From Tetracentron sinense (Eukaryota; Streptophyta; Magnoliopsida; Trochodendrales; Trochodendraceae): a stretch of 64,000 nt of DNA. Below are positions 22,793-33,029 of the stretch, piece after piece. The translations under genes and the position numbers were made by a program. Position 1 is the first letter of the stretch; every line of letters starts with the position of its first letter. The DNA is taken from positions 12,738,041 to 12,802,040 of the forward strand of contig CM026562.1 of assembly GCA_015143295.1 (NCBI GenBank). The letters run 5' to 3'. Under the pieces are notes generated by a model, which ran no database searches, was not told the DNA's origin, and saw only the letters and a program-made list of their open reading frames with translations.

Positions 22793-23170
22793 CATTTGGA
22801 GTTTTGAGATTTTAACAGTGGTAGTACCCTCATGGGTAATTTCAAGAATGTCCCAAGCCTCCTTTGCTGTTTCACATGAAGAAATTCGTCTGAATTCCTC
22901 AGCAGTGACTGCAGTAAAGATAGCATTGAGACCTTTAGTGTTCCATCCACTTGACTTAAGCTCTTCTCTGCTCCATTCATTAGAATATTTGACGACAGTC
23001 AAATCACCTACAGTTTTTATGGGCGTATTCCACCCATTCTGTATAGACATCCAAATTCTCTCGTCAATTGAGTTGAGAAAGGCTCTCATTCTAGCTTTCC
23101 AGTATGCATAATTATACCCATCAAAAAGTGGGGGACGAGAGACGGATCCACCTTCTCTTAGAGTACTCAT
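22793..23170 (-). CDS. Copia gag, N-terminal part
   Basis: ATG at 23170 follows the primer site by about 50 bp. The product starts MSTLREGGSVSRPPLFDGY and contains YWKARMRAFLNSIDERIW and FRRISSCETAKEAWDIL, typical of copia gag (UBN2-like domain). It is interrupted after KISKLQMLT by the solo LTR, and the reading resumes beyond it. This first part has no internal stop. Confidence 0.85.
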
Positions 23171-23217
23171 GATCACGGATAATACAGGATCACACTTAAG
23201 GGATTAGCCTTATCAGT

Positions 23218-23235
23218 GAACAAGCTCTGATACCA
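23218..23235 (-). promoter_or_regulatory. Copia primer-binding site (initiator tRNA-Met)
   Basis: On the minus strand tggtatcagagcttgttc begins two bases after the LTR end. The first 12 bases match the usual complement of initiator tRNA-Met. Confidence 0.85.
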
Positions 23236-23237
23236 AT

Positions 23238-24458
23238 TGAAATTTATCCAGATCAATAATCTCTAAGACCTAGAGGGGGGCTGAATAGGTCTATCTAATA
23301 ATTTCTAACCAATTTTAATTTTTCAATTAATATGTTTAGAAATCAATGAACAATTCACTCAGACAATCCACACAAATCAAACACAGAAGATTTTTACGTG
23401 GAAAACCCTAACGGGAAAAAAATACGGGACCTCGTCCAGCAACAAACTTCACTATGAAAAGATTTCAAGTACAAGACAAGACCTTACCAAAACAGAAACG
23501 ACGTTCCTAGGTATAGACTCTTACTCTTGATTTCCACGAACCAGCAGGTTCGATCTCCGCCGTAGTAGCTTCGGTTCCACACCGACCAAATCTTCTCAAG
23601 CTACTTCAAAACCACGATCACACACGATTGATCTCCTTCCACGAAGGCTCCGGATCAAACACCGGACACACACACAAGGTGTAGGGTTGTGAATCAATTT
23701 AGGAAGTTTCAAACCCTAGAGGGATCTCATATAGATCTGAGATCACACAATGCAAGATCAAAGGTTTAGATCTATACTTGCATTCTCTAGGATCAAAGAA
23801 AGAGGAGGGATCAACAAAGATCTAAAAGAACAAGAGGAAAAACCCTAGAGGAGTTTCTCAGACCTCTACTCTTTCAAAAATAAAACAAAGATCTGAATTA
23901 GGTCTCCAAAAAGTTGTTTATATAGGGTTTAAAAAAAGAATCCAGAAAAATAAAATTCTTTTTACGGGGACCGATCGAGCGGTGCTCATTACCGATCGCT
24001 AGGTCCAAAACGGATCACTCGGTGCTCATAACCGATCGCTCGGTTAAAAATCACCTCTCTGGAAAAATACCCCATACAAATATTTTGTCCAGTCAATAGC
24101 CAACGATCGCTCGGTAGGCCACCGATCGATCGGTCTCAACACCGAGCGATCAGTTAAGACAGAATTTTTTCCAAACCATTTTTCTTTTCATGTTTATTTG
24201 ATTCAACTAAGATCAAACAACTTTGTTAGGTTTAAAACTATCCTCCTAGGTATGTTTAGAGTTATCTAAGTCAAATCCAACCTAGGTAGGGGTCTCTAAG
24301 TCCATTACCTTTCTAGATCTAGAGTAGGAGCTTTTTCTTCACTTTCTTCAATCTTCTTTATGCTTTAGCTCTTCTCTTCTGACAAGTTGAACACGACTCG
24401 ACTCACATGACCTATCTAATGATCACGGAATTTGCCAACACCTACTTAGGGATTTACA
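23238..24458 (-). repeat. Copia 5' LTR
   Basis: On the minus strand it runs from TGTAAATCCC to GATAAATTTCA, 1221 bp, followed by the primer site. It contains the copia hallmark around gtcccgt and cacccccc. A second copy of the palindrome cassette lies at about 23969-24158. Confidence 0.9.
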
Positions 24459-25413
24459 TTGAGGCCCACTTTGGGCCCACATCAGACCACCTCCTGGGCC
24501 CACCAAAGGCCCAGGGCCTTCCTAGTACTTCCCTCTTCAACCCTTTGGGTCCAGCACCCTTTGGGTTAACCCCTAACTCAAGCTATGGACCAACAAACCA
24601 GGGTTAAAAATGCTTCTGTAATAGCGGTAATCACATTACCACCATTACTGATTTTTAACTTTTGGGCTTTTGCACAGGGCCCAGACTTGGTAGGAGGCCC
24701 TTCTAGGCCCTGCCATACTCTCTGGGCCCGCCCTAACTAGGCCACAGCCATTAACTGGGGTTAACTTAACCCCAATTAACTTTTAACCATTGTTAAGCAT
24801 CCTTAACCCCTGGGAAAAATCCTAAAAATTCTGAAATATTGTTGTGTCCAAAATGTTACTGCTTTGGCCTCCTCACCATAGTTAGCAGCCCTAACCATGG
24901 ATACTTTACCCTTTTAACCCCGGTTAGCAATCCTAACCTCGATTAAATCGATTTTGGCCTACCGGGCCTAATCTTACAGCCTACTGGGCTCACCCTTGAC
25001 CTACTGGGCCCAACCTCAGCCTACCGGGCTTGACCATACCTCCCTTAACTGTGGTTAGCAATCTTAACCATGGTTAGTTTGACTTAACCCCGGTTAGCAC
25101 CCCTAACATTGGTCAAACTTTGCCTTAGCCTACCTGGCTAACCCTTGGCCTACTAGGCCTAAACTCTAAGCTTACTGAGATAAAACTATGCACTTGACCA
25201 ACCTCAATCAACCAAACCCTAGTCTACCGGACTAATCTATTAGCCACCCTTGGTGCACACACACACCCTCTAGCCTTGGCATGGGCCCATGTGCCAGAAC
25301 TACGCTCAGTCTGATCTCACCTTGTGAGTACATAGGCAATCCAACCCGGGTTCGAGGTAATACAATCATCAATACCTTCCAGATGTGTTAAAGCTAATGA
25401 TCATACTTCAAAA
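24459..25413. repeat. Repeat-rich spacer with gggcc and AACCnnGGTT motifs
   Basis: No coding sequence was recognised. Two short motifs recur irregularly: cctactgggcc/cctaccgggc (at least six times) and the palindromic ttaaccatggttag or ttaactgtggttagcaa (at least six times). It could be the tandem-repeat part of a large retrotransposon or the target of the copia insertion. Its right end should join the Helitron at 47718 once solo LTR E is removed. Confidence 0.55.
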
Positions 25414-25713
25414 ATAATTATCGCGATCCAAAACCCACCGTAGGAGTTAGAGTGAATCTTGGACGACTTATCATGATTTACATGACTTGCTTGACAAACC
25501 AACCTGCAAAATACACGGAGCATATGCAATAGAGGACATAATAGCGGAAGCATAAACTAACATAGCACAGCGGAAGACTAACCAAACCTCTAAGTATATA
25601 TACATGATCCAAGTTTTGTACAAAAAAGGAAAACAAAAGAAAGTACGGACATGCCCACCAAAATACATGAGAAAATCTCTCAAGCTTACCCACAATCACC
25701 TAGAATCTACCAC

Positions 25714-25821
25714 CTAGTAGTAACCCTCTACAGGAGGTTCCTTAACATACTCCTCCTCCACCCATGGGCCAGGAGCACAGATGTCAAAAGGAGCAGCTGC
25801 TCCACTATCACCTGCCGACAT
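25714..25821 (-). CDS. LTR micro-ORF, solo LTR E copy, 35 aa
   Basis: From ATG at 25821 to TAG at 25714. It starts MSAGDSGAAAPFDI and keeps the core GPWVEEEYVKEPPVEG. It lacks four codons after the core compared with the B and D copies, and this deletion keeps the frame. Confidence 0.45.
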   Translation of the reverse strand: MSAGDSGAAAPFDICAPGPWVEEEYVKEPPVEGYY

Positions 25822-26094
25822 GAGAAGTACGACTGAGAATGGAATACTCAACAGGTACCAAATACTAACCAACAGTCATAGCATAATAATGACAGAGATA
25901 AGCAGGAAGCAGTTCATATAATAACAGGAAAGTAAGCAGTCTATATTTCATGCTTGCATCATATAAAAACCGGGAAAAACTCTTGAAATCATCGTGTGCT
26001 TAACGTGACTTGGAAACACTCCTGTCGCATTTGAAAACTTGTCTTGTCATGCTCTATCATGCATGCTTGCTTGAAATTTAAACATGCTCATGCA

Positions 26095-26262
26095 ACTTGT
26101 GAGGTATACTTGCGAGGGAGGGGAGACCCCTCTTTATATGAGATGCACTTGTGAAGGAGGGGAGACCCCTCATTACATAAGATGCACTTGAGAGCGAAGG
26201 GAGACCCTTCTTTCATCGATATGCAACTTGTGAGGGAGGGGAGACCCCTCCTTCAATCTTGA
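26095..26262. repeat. Minisatellite in solo LTR E
   Basis: Four to five direct repeats of roughly 40-50 bp with cttgtgagggaggggagacc, related to the unit in solo LTR D and the B LTRs. Confidence 0.75.
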
Positions 26263-27794
26263 AGGGAGGGCAGTGTAAAACTCCCTCATGTACAATGCTT
26301 GCTCTTGTCAAAAGCGAGGCAAAATATATCGTAAATATGTGCTACCTCTAAACCTTATTCTTGAAAACACCGATAAACCATATCATGCATGTCGTGCTCG
26401 TGAAGTCGTGTACATGCTTTCACTTGGAATTAAATATGACATTTGAGATTTCAACAATACATAGAATATCATTAATTTAAACAAGTAAATATTCATGCCA
26501 TTTAGAGAAAGCAATTAATCACACTATCATAAACCCTAGCAATTCCATACGCTTTTAAGTATGCATTTCTTGATTTACAATTCATTTTCTTCACCTTGGC
26601 ATTTCATCAAACATGTGGTGTGTACATCATTTGTTAAAGCCTATACCATGCTTTTCTAGATGGGTTTATGTTCACAACATACATGTGTATTCATTATGGG
26701 TACAATACCCTTCCCATTTCATTCATCACAATACATCTACACGGCATCCATCACCCCACATCCATTCTCACACCACAATCCATCTTTTATTATGTTCATA
26801 CTTTAGGGAAAATAAGAAAAATGGAAGAAAAGAGAGAATATGAGCTAGGTGGGTAGTATATGGTACCGACCTTAAAAAGGGAAGGAATCCTTCCAAAACA
26901 TGCGTGGAGTCGCTGCCCTAACTTGAAGAACGTGCCCCTCACTTGCTTGAAGTTGGATTTACAAAACCCAAGCCTTGGGGTGAGATCTAGGGTCCTTGAA
27001 CTCTTGATTCCTTCTCAAGTGGAAACCCTAGGTTAGAATCCCCTTTTCTCCTCTCTCCCTTTCTCTCAATTTGATGCCTTAGGGTATATGAACCCCTAAT
27101 GGCTCAGGCAAGCCTTAATAGGCAAGGGTGTAGTGCCCAAAAGATGAAAAAGCCCTTAATGAAATTCTACAAAACGCGATAGACCGATCGATCGATCGCC
27201 TACCGAGCGACCGGTGTTCTTGACCGAGCGATCGGTCAAAAACACACTCTTTGGAATTTTTCCTCATACAAAAAAGTGCACCAGTCGATAGCTACCGATT
27301 AATGGGTTGTCGACCGATCGATCGCTAATATGGACCGAACGATCGGTTCTCTGCAGGTTTTGACACTAAGTCCATTTTTCACCTATTCCTACCACTTGGA
27401 CTTATCCTACTTCCCTTTTGACCTCTTTTAAACATGACTAGGACCCTTTCAAGGCTTATAGACATTATTAAATAATTTATTTAATTGATTATAGCGTTCT
27501 TGAAACAATTTTCAAAGTTTCCATGTAGAGCCCCAGACCTTTTCACATTTAATGCATGACACTTTCGTTGCCATTTTTCCTTTAAAGAGGTATAATTAAT
27601 AAATAAGGAAGAAATTGGAAATTCCGAAACGTCAGAAATGTTCCTTTTCGAAGTACGAACCCAACGCAAGTTGAATCGTCAAAATCGGACGAACAAGTCA
27701 AAAGATATGGCCAAAACAGTCTGGACCTACAGGCAATCGTAGCTCGGAAGGCGCTAAGGACGTGTCTCTGATAATGTAGCCCTAGCTCTGATAA

Positions 27795-28245
27795 CGTGTA
27801 CGTTGTGCATCTGTTGTGCAATAGACAACGGGTACGTCGTGCAGCAAACAACGTGTACGTTGTACAGCAAACAACGAGTACGTTGTACAGCTCACAACGT
27901 GTACGTTGTGCATCCGTTGTGCAATAGACAACAGGTACGTCGTGCAGCAGACAACGTGTACGTTGTACAGCAAACAACGAGTACGTTGTACAGCTCACAA
28001 CGGGTACGTTGTACATAAGACAACGTGACAACGTGTTTGGCACTATTCACAGCACAACGTGTTTGGCACTGTTCACAGCACAACGTGTTCAGCACTATTC
28101 ACAGCACAACGTGTTTGGCACTATTCACAGCACAACGTGTTCGGCACTATTCACAGCACAACGTGTTTGGCACTATTCACAGCACAACGTGTTCGGTACT
28201 ATTCACAGCACAACGTGTTCGGCACTATTCACAGCTCAACGTGTT
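27795..28245. repeat. AACGTGTACGTT and TTCACAGCACAACGTG arrays, B 5' LTR
   Basis: The first half (27795-28025) is a set of short palindromic units around aacgtgtacgttgt and aacgagtacgttgt. The second half (28026-28245) is about eight direct repeats of 30 bp with cactattcacagcacaacg. Nearly every unit holds ACGT, the core bound by plant bZIP factors; binding is inference. Confidence 0.85.
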
Positions 28246-29159
28246 CAGTACTCGCGTTTTTACAGAAATTTCAGTAAGGGTATTATGGTATTTTGGTCGG
28301 TTTACTCTTACCTTAAGAGTTTAACCCGAGCCTTTAGGGCATCATTCAACACTTAGAGAGTTTGAGAGAATAGGAGAAAGGGGAGAAGGCGATTCCAACC
28401 TAGGGTTTCCATTTTGGAGACAAATCAAGGGGTTTGTGAACCCACACTCCACTCAAGCCCATTTTCTTCAAGATCAAGCCACAAACTCGTGAGGAGCATC
28501 TCCTCAAGCTAGGGAAGCAACTCACGGTTGTTTTTGGAAGGGGATTTCTTCCTCACTTGATCAAGGTCGGTACTTCTTGCTACCCTCCTAGTTATAGCTT
28601 CTCTTTTCCTTTGTTTCTTCTCGTTTTCCTTCACTTATATATGTGTTATGAGATTGGTGGTATGAATGGCGAATGGAGGTGGACGTTGGCGAATGGATGC
28701 CGTGTGGATGATGTGATGAATGAATGGGAAAGGGCATTGTACTAATAATGAACATACAAGTGTGATGTGAGCATAACCCACCTAGAAAAGCATGATTTAG
28801 GTTTAAAAGAATGATGAATTATGAACACACCATGTTTGATGAAATGCCAAGGTGAATAAAGTGAGTTGTAATTTGGGAAATGCATGCCTAATAAATTATG
28901 GATATTGCTAGGGCCTATGATAGTGTGTTTTTCTTGCTTTCCCTAAATGATATGAATATTACATTGCTCAATCATTGATGTTATATGTGTTGTGAAATTA
29001 CCCAAATGTCATATTTAAATTTAAATGCAAGTATGTACACAGTTCCCACGAGCACGACATGCATGACATGATTTATCAAGGTTTTCAAGAACATGGTTAG
29101 AGGTGGGACATATCCTACGATATGTTTTACCTCGCTTTTCACAAGAAAACAAGAACCAA

Positions 29160-29312
29160 CATTTCCACAAGGGGTCTCCCCTCACTCACAAGTGCATATC
29201 ATGAAGAAGGGCCTCCCTTCCCTCGCAAGTACATACATATCATGAAGAAGGGTCTCCCTTCCCTCTCAAGTGCATTGCATAAAGAAGGGTCTCCCTTCCC
29301 TCTCAAGGCATC
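29160..29312. repeat. Minisatellite in B 5' LTR
   Basis: Four copies of a unit with gaagggtctcccttccctc, spaced about 30-45 bp. The same array occurs in the B 3' LTR at about 46678-46828. Confidence 0.75.
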
Positions 29313-29685
29313 TCTCAAGCGCATCTCACAAGGATATCTCACAAGTGTATCTCACAAGTTACATGATCACAAGCAAGCACGCATGACATGCACGACATGA
29401 CACGTACGACACGCTCGACAAGATCAAGTAAGACAAACACGACAAGCTTTCAAGTACGAAAAGATATTTCAAGCCAAGTCAAGTGCACGATGTTTCCAAG
29501 AGGTTTTATCGGCTTTCTACGAAATACAAGCATGATTATAAATTGCTTTACTTCCATGTATAATATGAATTGTTTCCGTCTAACATATATGAATTGCTCC
29601 TGATTTATGTATTGCCATTTTTATGCTATGACTGTTGGTTAGTATTTGGTACCCGCTGAGTATTCCATGCTCAGCCGTACTTCTT

Positions 29686-29805
29686 ATGTCGGCATGTTCT
29701 GAGGGAGCTGCCGCTCCATTTGATGTTTGTGCTCCTGGTCCATGGGTGGAAGAGGAGTACGTCGAGGAGCCTTTGGAGGAACCTCCCATAGAGGGTTATC
29801 AGTAG
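29686..29805 (+). CDS. LTR micro-ORF, B 5' LTR copy, 39 aa
   Basis: ATG at 29686 to TAG at 29803-29805. It starts MSACSEGAAAPFDV and keeps GPWVEEEYVEEPLEEPP. The Gly-4 codon of the other copies is TGT (Cys) here. A hairpin GCTGAG/CTCAGC with a 9-nt loop ends about 10 nt upstream of the ATG. Confidence 0.45.
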   Translation: MSACSEGAAAPFDVCAPGPWVEEEYVEEPLEEPPIEGYQ

Positions 29806-30107
29806 GTGGTATTAGATTCTGAGTGGATTAGCTGTGGGTGAGCATGAGTGATTATATCCATGTATTTTGGCGGGCATGTCCGCACTTTCTTGATTTGATT
29901 TCTTTGTATTAAACTTGGACCATGTGTATATACTTAGAGGTTGTTAGACTTCCGCTGTGTTTTATAGTTATGTTTCCGCTGTCATCCTCTATTGTATATG
30001 CTCTGTGGGTTTTTGCAGATTGGTTTGTCAAGCAAGTCATGTAAGCCATGATTAGTCGTCCAAAGTTCACTCTAACTCCTAGGGTGGGTTTTGGGTCGCG
30101 ACAGAAG

Positions 30108-30120
30108 TGGTATCAGAGCT
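30108..30120 (+). promoter_or_regulatory. Element B primer-binding site (tRNA-Met)
   Basis: tggtatcagagct starts five bases after the LTR end and matches the initiator tRNA-Met complement. Confidence 0.88.
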
Positions 30121-30463
30121 TAGGCTTTAGGTCTCTAGGGTCACTTAGAATCTTATACCACGGCTTGACAAGAGCATATGTTAGGAAACAAGTTAGGAAG
30201 GAAGTGAGTCGGGAACGAGTCTGGTTCCAAGTTTAAGACTAAACTTTAGTCTTAGTCTAAAATGGTTGCTTTAACCAAGTACGGTCCTAGGTACGCTAGA
30301 ACACTAAAGTATAAGTATAATGTGATGAATACTCTGATGACTTGATGTGATGTATATTAGTATTATACAACTAATACAAATTGAATTATTGTCAAACGAC
30401 ATTGAAATAAGCTGTGGTTTCAAGTGAGACTCATGTGGTGCTATTATTCTCAAGACTTTAGTC

Positions 30464-31041
30464 ATGAGGCGGGGCACACGGGGTCGTGGACCACACACCA
30501 GAGCTTCCTCTTCTTCACGGGATGAGGATGAGCAGCCGGACCTCTCTCAGGTCTTAGGCTCTATTGCTGAGACACTCGCCATACTGGCGGCTCGGCAGGC
30601 TATACCATCATCGGCGGCACCTACTCCACCGCCCGCAACTCCAGTACATCGTACCGCTGGAGTTGAGGCATTCAGGAGATTGAGGCCTCCACCCTTCCAT
30701 GGGAGTGTGGAACCTCTTGCTGCGGAGGCATGGATCCTCCAGATGGAGAAGATCATTGCAGTCCTCTCGCCTACAGAGGAGGATAGAGTAGCATGGGCAG
30801 TTTTAATGCTAGAATGTGAAGCCCACCATTGGTGGTTGTCCGCATTGAGGACGTGAGATTTGACCATGCAGGGTCAACCTTAGACTTGGGAGGAGTTCAA
30901 AGATACTTTTTACAAGAAGTATTTTTCGATTGGAGCACGGAAAAAGAAAGAGAGAGAATTCATCCACCTTGAGCAAGGTTCGATGTCTGTGGCCGCTTAT
31001 GAGGCCAAGTTCTCAGAGCTATCACACTTTGCGACACATAT
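30464..31041 (+). pseudogene. Element B gag, first part
   Basis: ATG at 30464 opens a basic Arg/Gly-rich start (MRRGTRGRG). Then come GVEAFRRLRPPPFHGSVEP and the capsid (retrotrans_gag) domain with WILQMEKIIAVLSPTEEDR and HHWWLSALR. A TGA at 30854-30856 and a TAG at 30881-30883 break the frame, both explicable by C to T changes (CGA and CAG). It continues to SVAAYEAKFSELSHFATH, where element A interrupts it. The rest is at 40753-41437. Confidence 0.88.
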
Positions 31042-31253
31042 TGTAGCACCCCGGACTTTTTCATCTTTAATGAATGGCACTCTCGTAGCTAATTGGCCGT
31101 TTTCGTAGTGTAATTAATAAATAAGGGAGAAATCGGAAATTTTGAAATGTTAGAAATGTGCGTTTTCGAGAGACGAATCCAACGCAAGTTGAATCGTCGA
31201 AATCGGACGAGCGAGTCAAAAGATATGGCCAAAACAGTCGGGACCAGTAGAGC

Positions 31254-31440
31254 ACCGATCGCTCGGTCCATGGAGCGATCGATCGGTCCAAAACCGATCG
31301 ATCGGAGGCTATCGACTGGTCGAAAAATTTGTATGGGGAAATTTTTCAGAGAGTGAGTTTTTGACCGGTCGATCGGTCAATAACACCGATCGCTCGGTAG
31401 GCAACCGATCGATCGGTCATAACCACCGATCGCTCGGTCT
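31254..31440. repeat. ACCGATCGATCGGT palindrome array, A 5' LTR
   Basis: Seven or eight palindromic units (ACCGATCGATCGGT, ACCGATCGCTCGGT and relatives) spaced 5-70 bp. The same array is present in the 3' LTR at 38654-38840. Confidence 0.88.
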
Positions 31441-32412
31441 TCGTGTTTTTCAGAATTTTCATTAAGGGCTTTTTCGTCTTTTGGGGTTTAAACCCTTACC
31501 CATAAGGGCTTGCCCGAGCCTTTAGGGCTTCATTCACAGCACTTAAGGGATTTTGAGAGATAGAGAGAAAGGAGAAGGGGATTTGCAACTAGGGTTTTTC
31601 CATTGGAGAATGAATCAAAGGGGTTTAAGAACCCTAGCTCACCCAACTCGTTTTGCTTCAAGTTCAAGGCTCAAGCTCGTGTGGGGTTCCCTTCTCAAGC
31701 TAGGGCAGCACTCTCTACGGTATTTTCAAGAGGGTTTCCTACCCAATCAAGTATAGTTTGAGTAAGGGCTTTCTTCTTCCAAGTTGGAGTTTAAATCAAG
31801 GTCTACACCAAGATCAAGCTTCGATTCAAGGTTAGTACACTCTACTAACTTTCTTTAGCAATAATCTAGTTTTTCCCCTTTGACATTATGATGTTGGTCT
31901 TGTATCTTCCCTTACTTGAAATGTGCTATACTTCCTAAACCTAAACAAGATAAATGTGAATGTGGGGTTGTATGTATGAATGGTGGATGTAGAGGCGATT
32001 GGATGCCGTTGGACGTGGTGAAATGTGGGTATGGAAAATGGTGGAAGGGCACTCTATGAATAATGAACATACTTGGATGTTGTGTTGGAAATTTATGCGC
32101 TAAAAAGGGGAAATAAAACTACTAAAATGTTGCACACCGGATGTTGGATAATATGCCTAAACCAAGAATAAATGAAATTGATAAAGGAAATGGATGTAAG
32201 CTTTATGTAATTATTCTTGTAAATGATGACTTGACCAAATGCCATGTTGATCACCTAAATGCTTACATGTTATACTATGAATTGAAATATGATGCGATAT
32301 CCCTCTTGTTACACGTGTCCCCGTGATTGTCACTATTGGCACGCGCACGAGTACACATGCATGCATGAAACCGGGTTTTCCAAGATTGTATTATACATGT
32401 TGAATCAACAAC

Positions 32413-32622
32413 GGAACAAGAACATGACAAGGAGGTTGGTAGCCCAAGGAAGGGTGCTAGCCTCTGGCTCACAAGAGAAATGGAACAAGAACATGACAAG
32501 GAGGTTGGTAGCCCAAGGAAGGGTGCTAGCCTCTGGCTCACAAGAGAAATGTAACAAGAACATGACAAGGAGGTTGGTAGCCTAAGGAAGGGTGCTAGCC
32601 TCTGGCTCACAAGTATACAAGT
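32413..32622 (+). repeat. Minisatellite in A 5' LTR, 3 units
   Basis: Three direct units of about 69 bp, each with aacaagaacatgacaaggag and gctagcctctggctcacaag. The 3' LTR copy (39813-40062) has an extra partial unit of 40 bp. Confidence 0.9.
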
Positions 32623-32888
32623 CAAGAACAAATCAAGACATGAAATACAAGACAAGACACGACACACATACATGATTTGACCGAGACACGAAAAAGGTTT
32701 CCGAGACATGAGTTTTACCGAGGTTTTTACATTCATACACGCATGTCAAGATATGGCTATGTATCTTATGCTTTCACTATTGCTTTAAATTAATATCTTA
32801 TATTGCTCACTGTTGTTATGCTTTCGCTATTGTTATGGTTAGCTAGTAGTTTGTACTCGCTGAGTATTCCATGCTCAGCCGTACTTTT

Positions 32889-33029
32889 ATGTCGGCAGGT
32901 ACTGTGGATGTCCTCGACCCCGAGCCTTGGGTCGAGGAGGAGTATGTAGAGGAGAGGGAGCCACCTATCCCATGGCAGTCTCAGGAGGATAGGGACTTGG
33001 ATGTGTGGCCATACCTCGACTATTGTTGA
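32889..33029 (+). CDS. LTR micro-ORF, A 5' LTR copy, 46 aa
   Basis: ATG at 32889 to TGA at 33027-33029. The peptide starts MSAGTVDVLD, has PEPWVEEEYVEERE and ends WPYLDYC. It contains 14 Asp or Glu residues among 46 and no signal or membrane segment. A hairpin (32859-32879) precedes it and a second hairpin (33067-33082) follows the stop. It lies about 1.5 kb into the expected transcript leader, upstream of gag. It may be translated, act as an upstream ORF, or be part of a spliced leader exon. Confidence 0.5.
   Translation: MSAGTVDVLDPEPWVEEEYVEEREPPIPWQSQEDRDLDVWPYLDYC

Larger units (their letters stand above)
19607..24458 (-). mobile_element. SIRE-like Ty1/copia retrotransposon, reverse, 3' truncated
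   Basis: On the minus strand the order is 5' LTR, tRNA-Met primer site, gag, protease and integrase. The element stops in integrase at 19607, so RT, RNase H and the 3' LTR are missing. A solo LTR of the same family sits in gag. The domain order (integrase before RT) is diagnostic of copia. The gag start SRPPLFDGYNYAYWKARM places it with SIRE-like elements. Confidence 0.85.
25419..27523 (-). repeat. Gypsy solo LTR E, left part (reverse)
   Basis: It starts TATCGCGATCC (TG mutated to TA) and is continued at 47625-47712 after element B. The duplication ATAAT at 25414-25418 and 47713-47717 proves both halves belong together. Without B the LTR is about 2193 bp. It carries the gypsy form of the palindrome cassette at about 27177-27345. 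Confidence 0.9.
27524..30103 (+). repeat. 5' LTR of element B
   Basis: TGTAGAGCCCC to GGGTCGCGACA, 2580 bp. It contains a tandem array rich in ACGT (27795-28245), a leader minisatellite (about 29160-29312) and a micro-ORF. Unlike LTRs C, D and F no clear TATAAATA follows the array. Confidence 0.95.

Noticed and set aside
28020..28245. Regularly spaced direct repeats resembling a CRISPR array
   Set aside because: The spacers are part of the repeated unit, and the array lies in a plant retrotransposon LTR; there are no cas genes.
27582..28356. Overlapping ORFs of 100-150 codons in both strands of the B LTRs
   Set aside because: They are frames through 30-bp and palindromic repeats with Cys/Thr/Val periodicity; there is no conserved start or domain.
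31553..31756. 67-codon ORF in the A LTR leader, present in both LTRs
   Set aside because: It is identical in both LTRs only because the LTRs are young; other families do not keep the frame, unlike the micro-ORF.
31831..31860. A tiny intron from gttagtacac to tttctttag
   Set aside because: About 30 nt is too short for plant splicing, although both ends look like splice sites.
32275..32736. 153-codon ORF on the minus strand of the A 5' LTR
   Set aside because: It is created by the minisatellite; the counterpart in the 3' LTR has a different length and frame.
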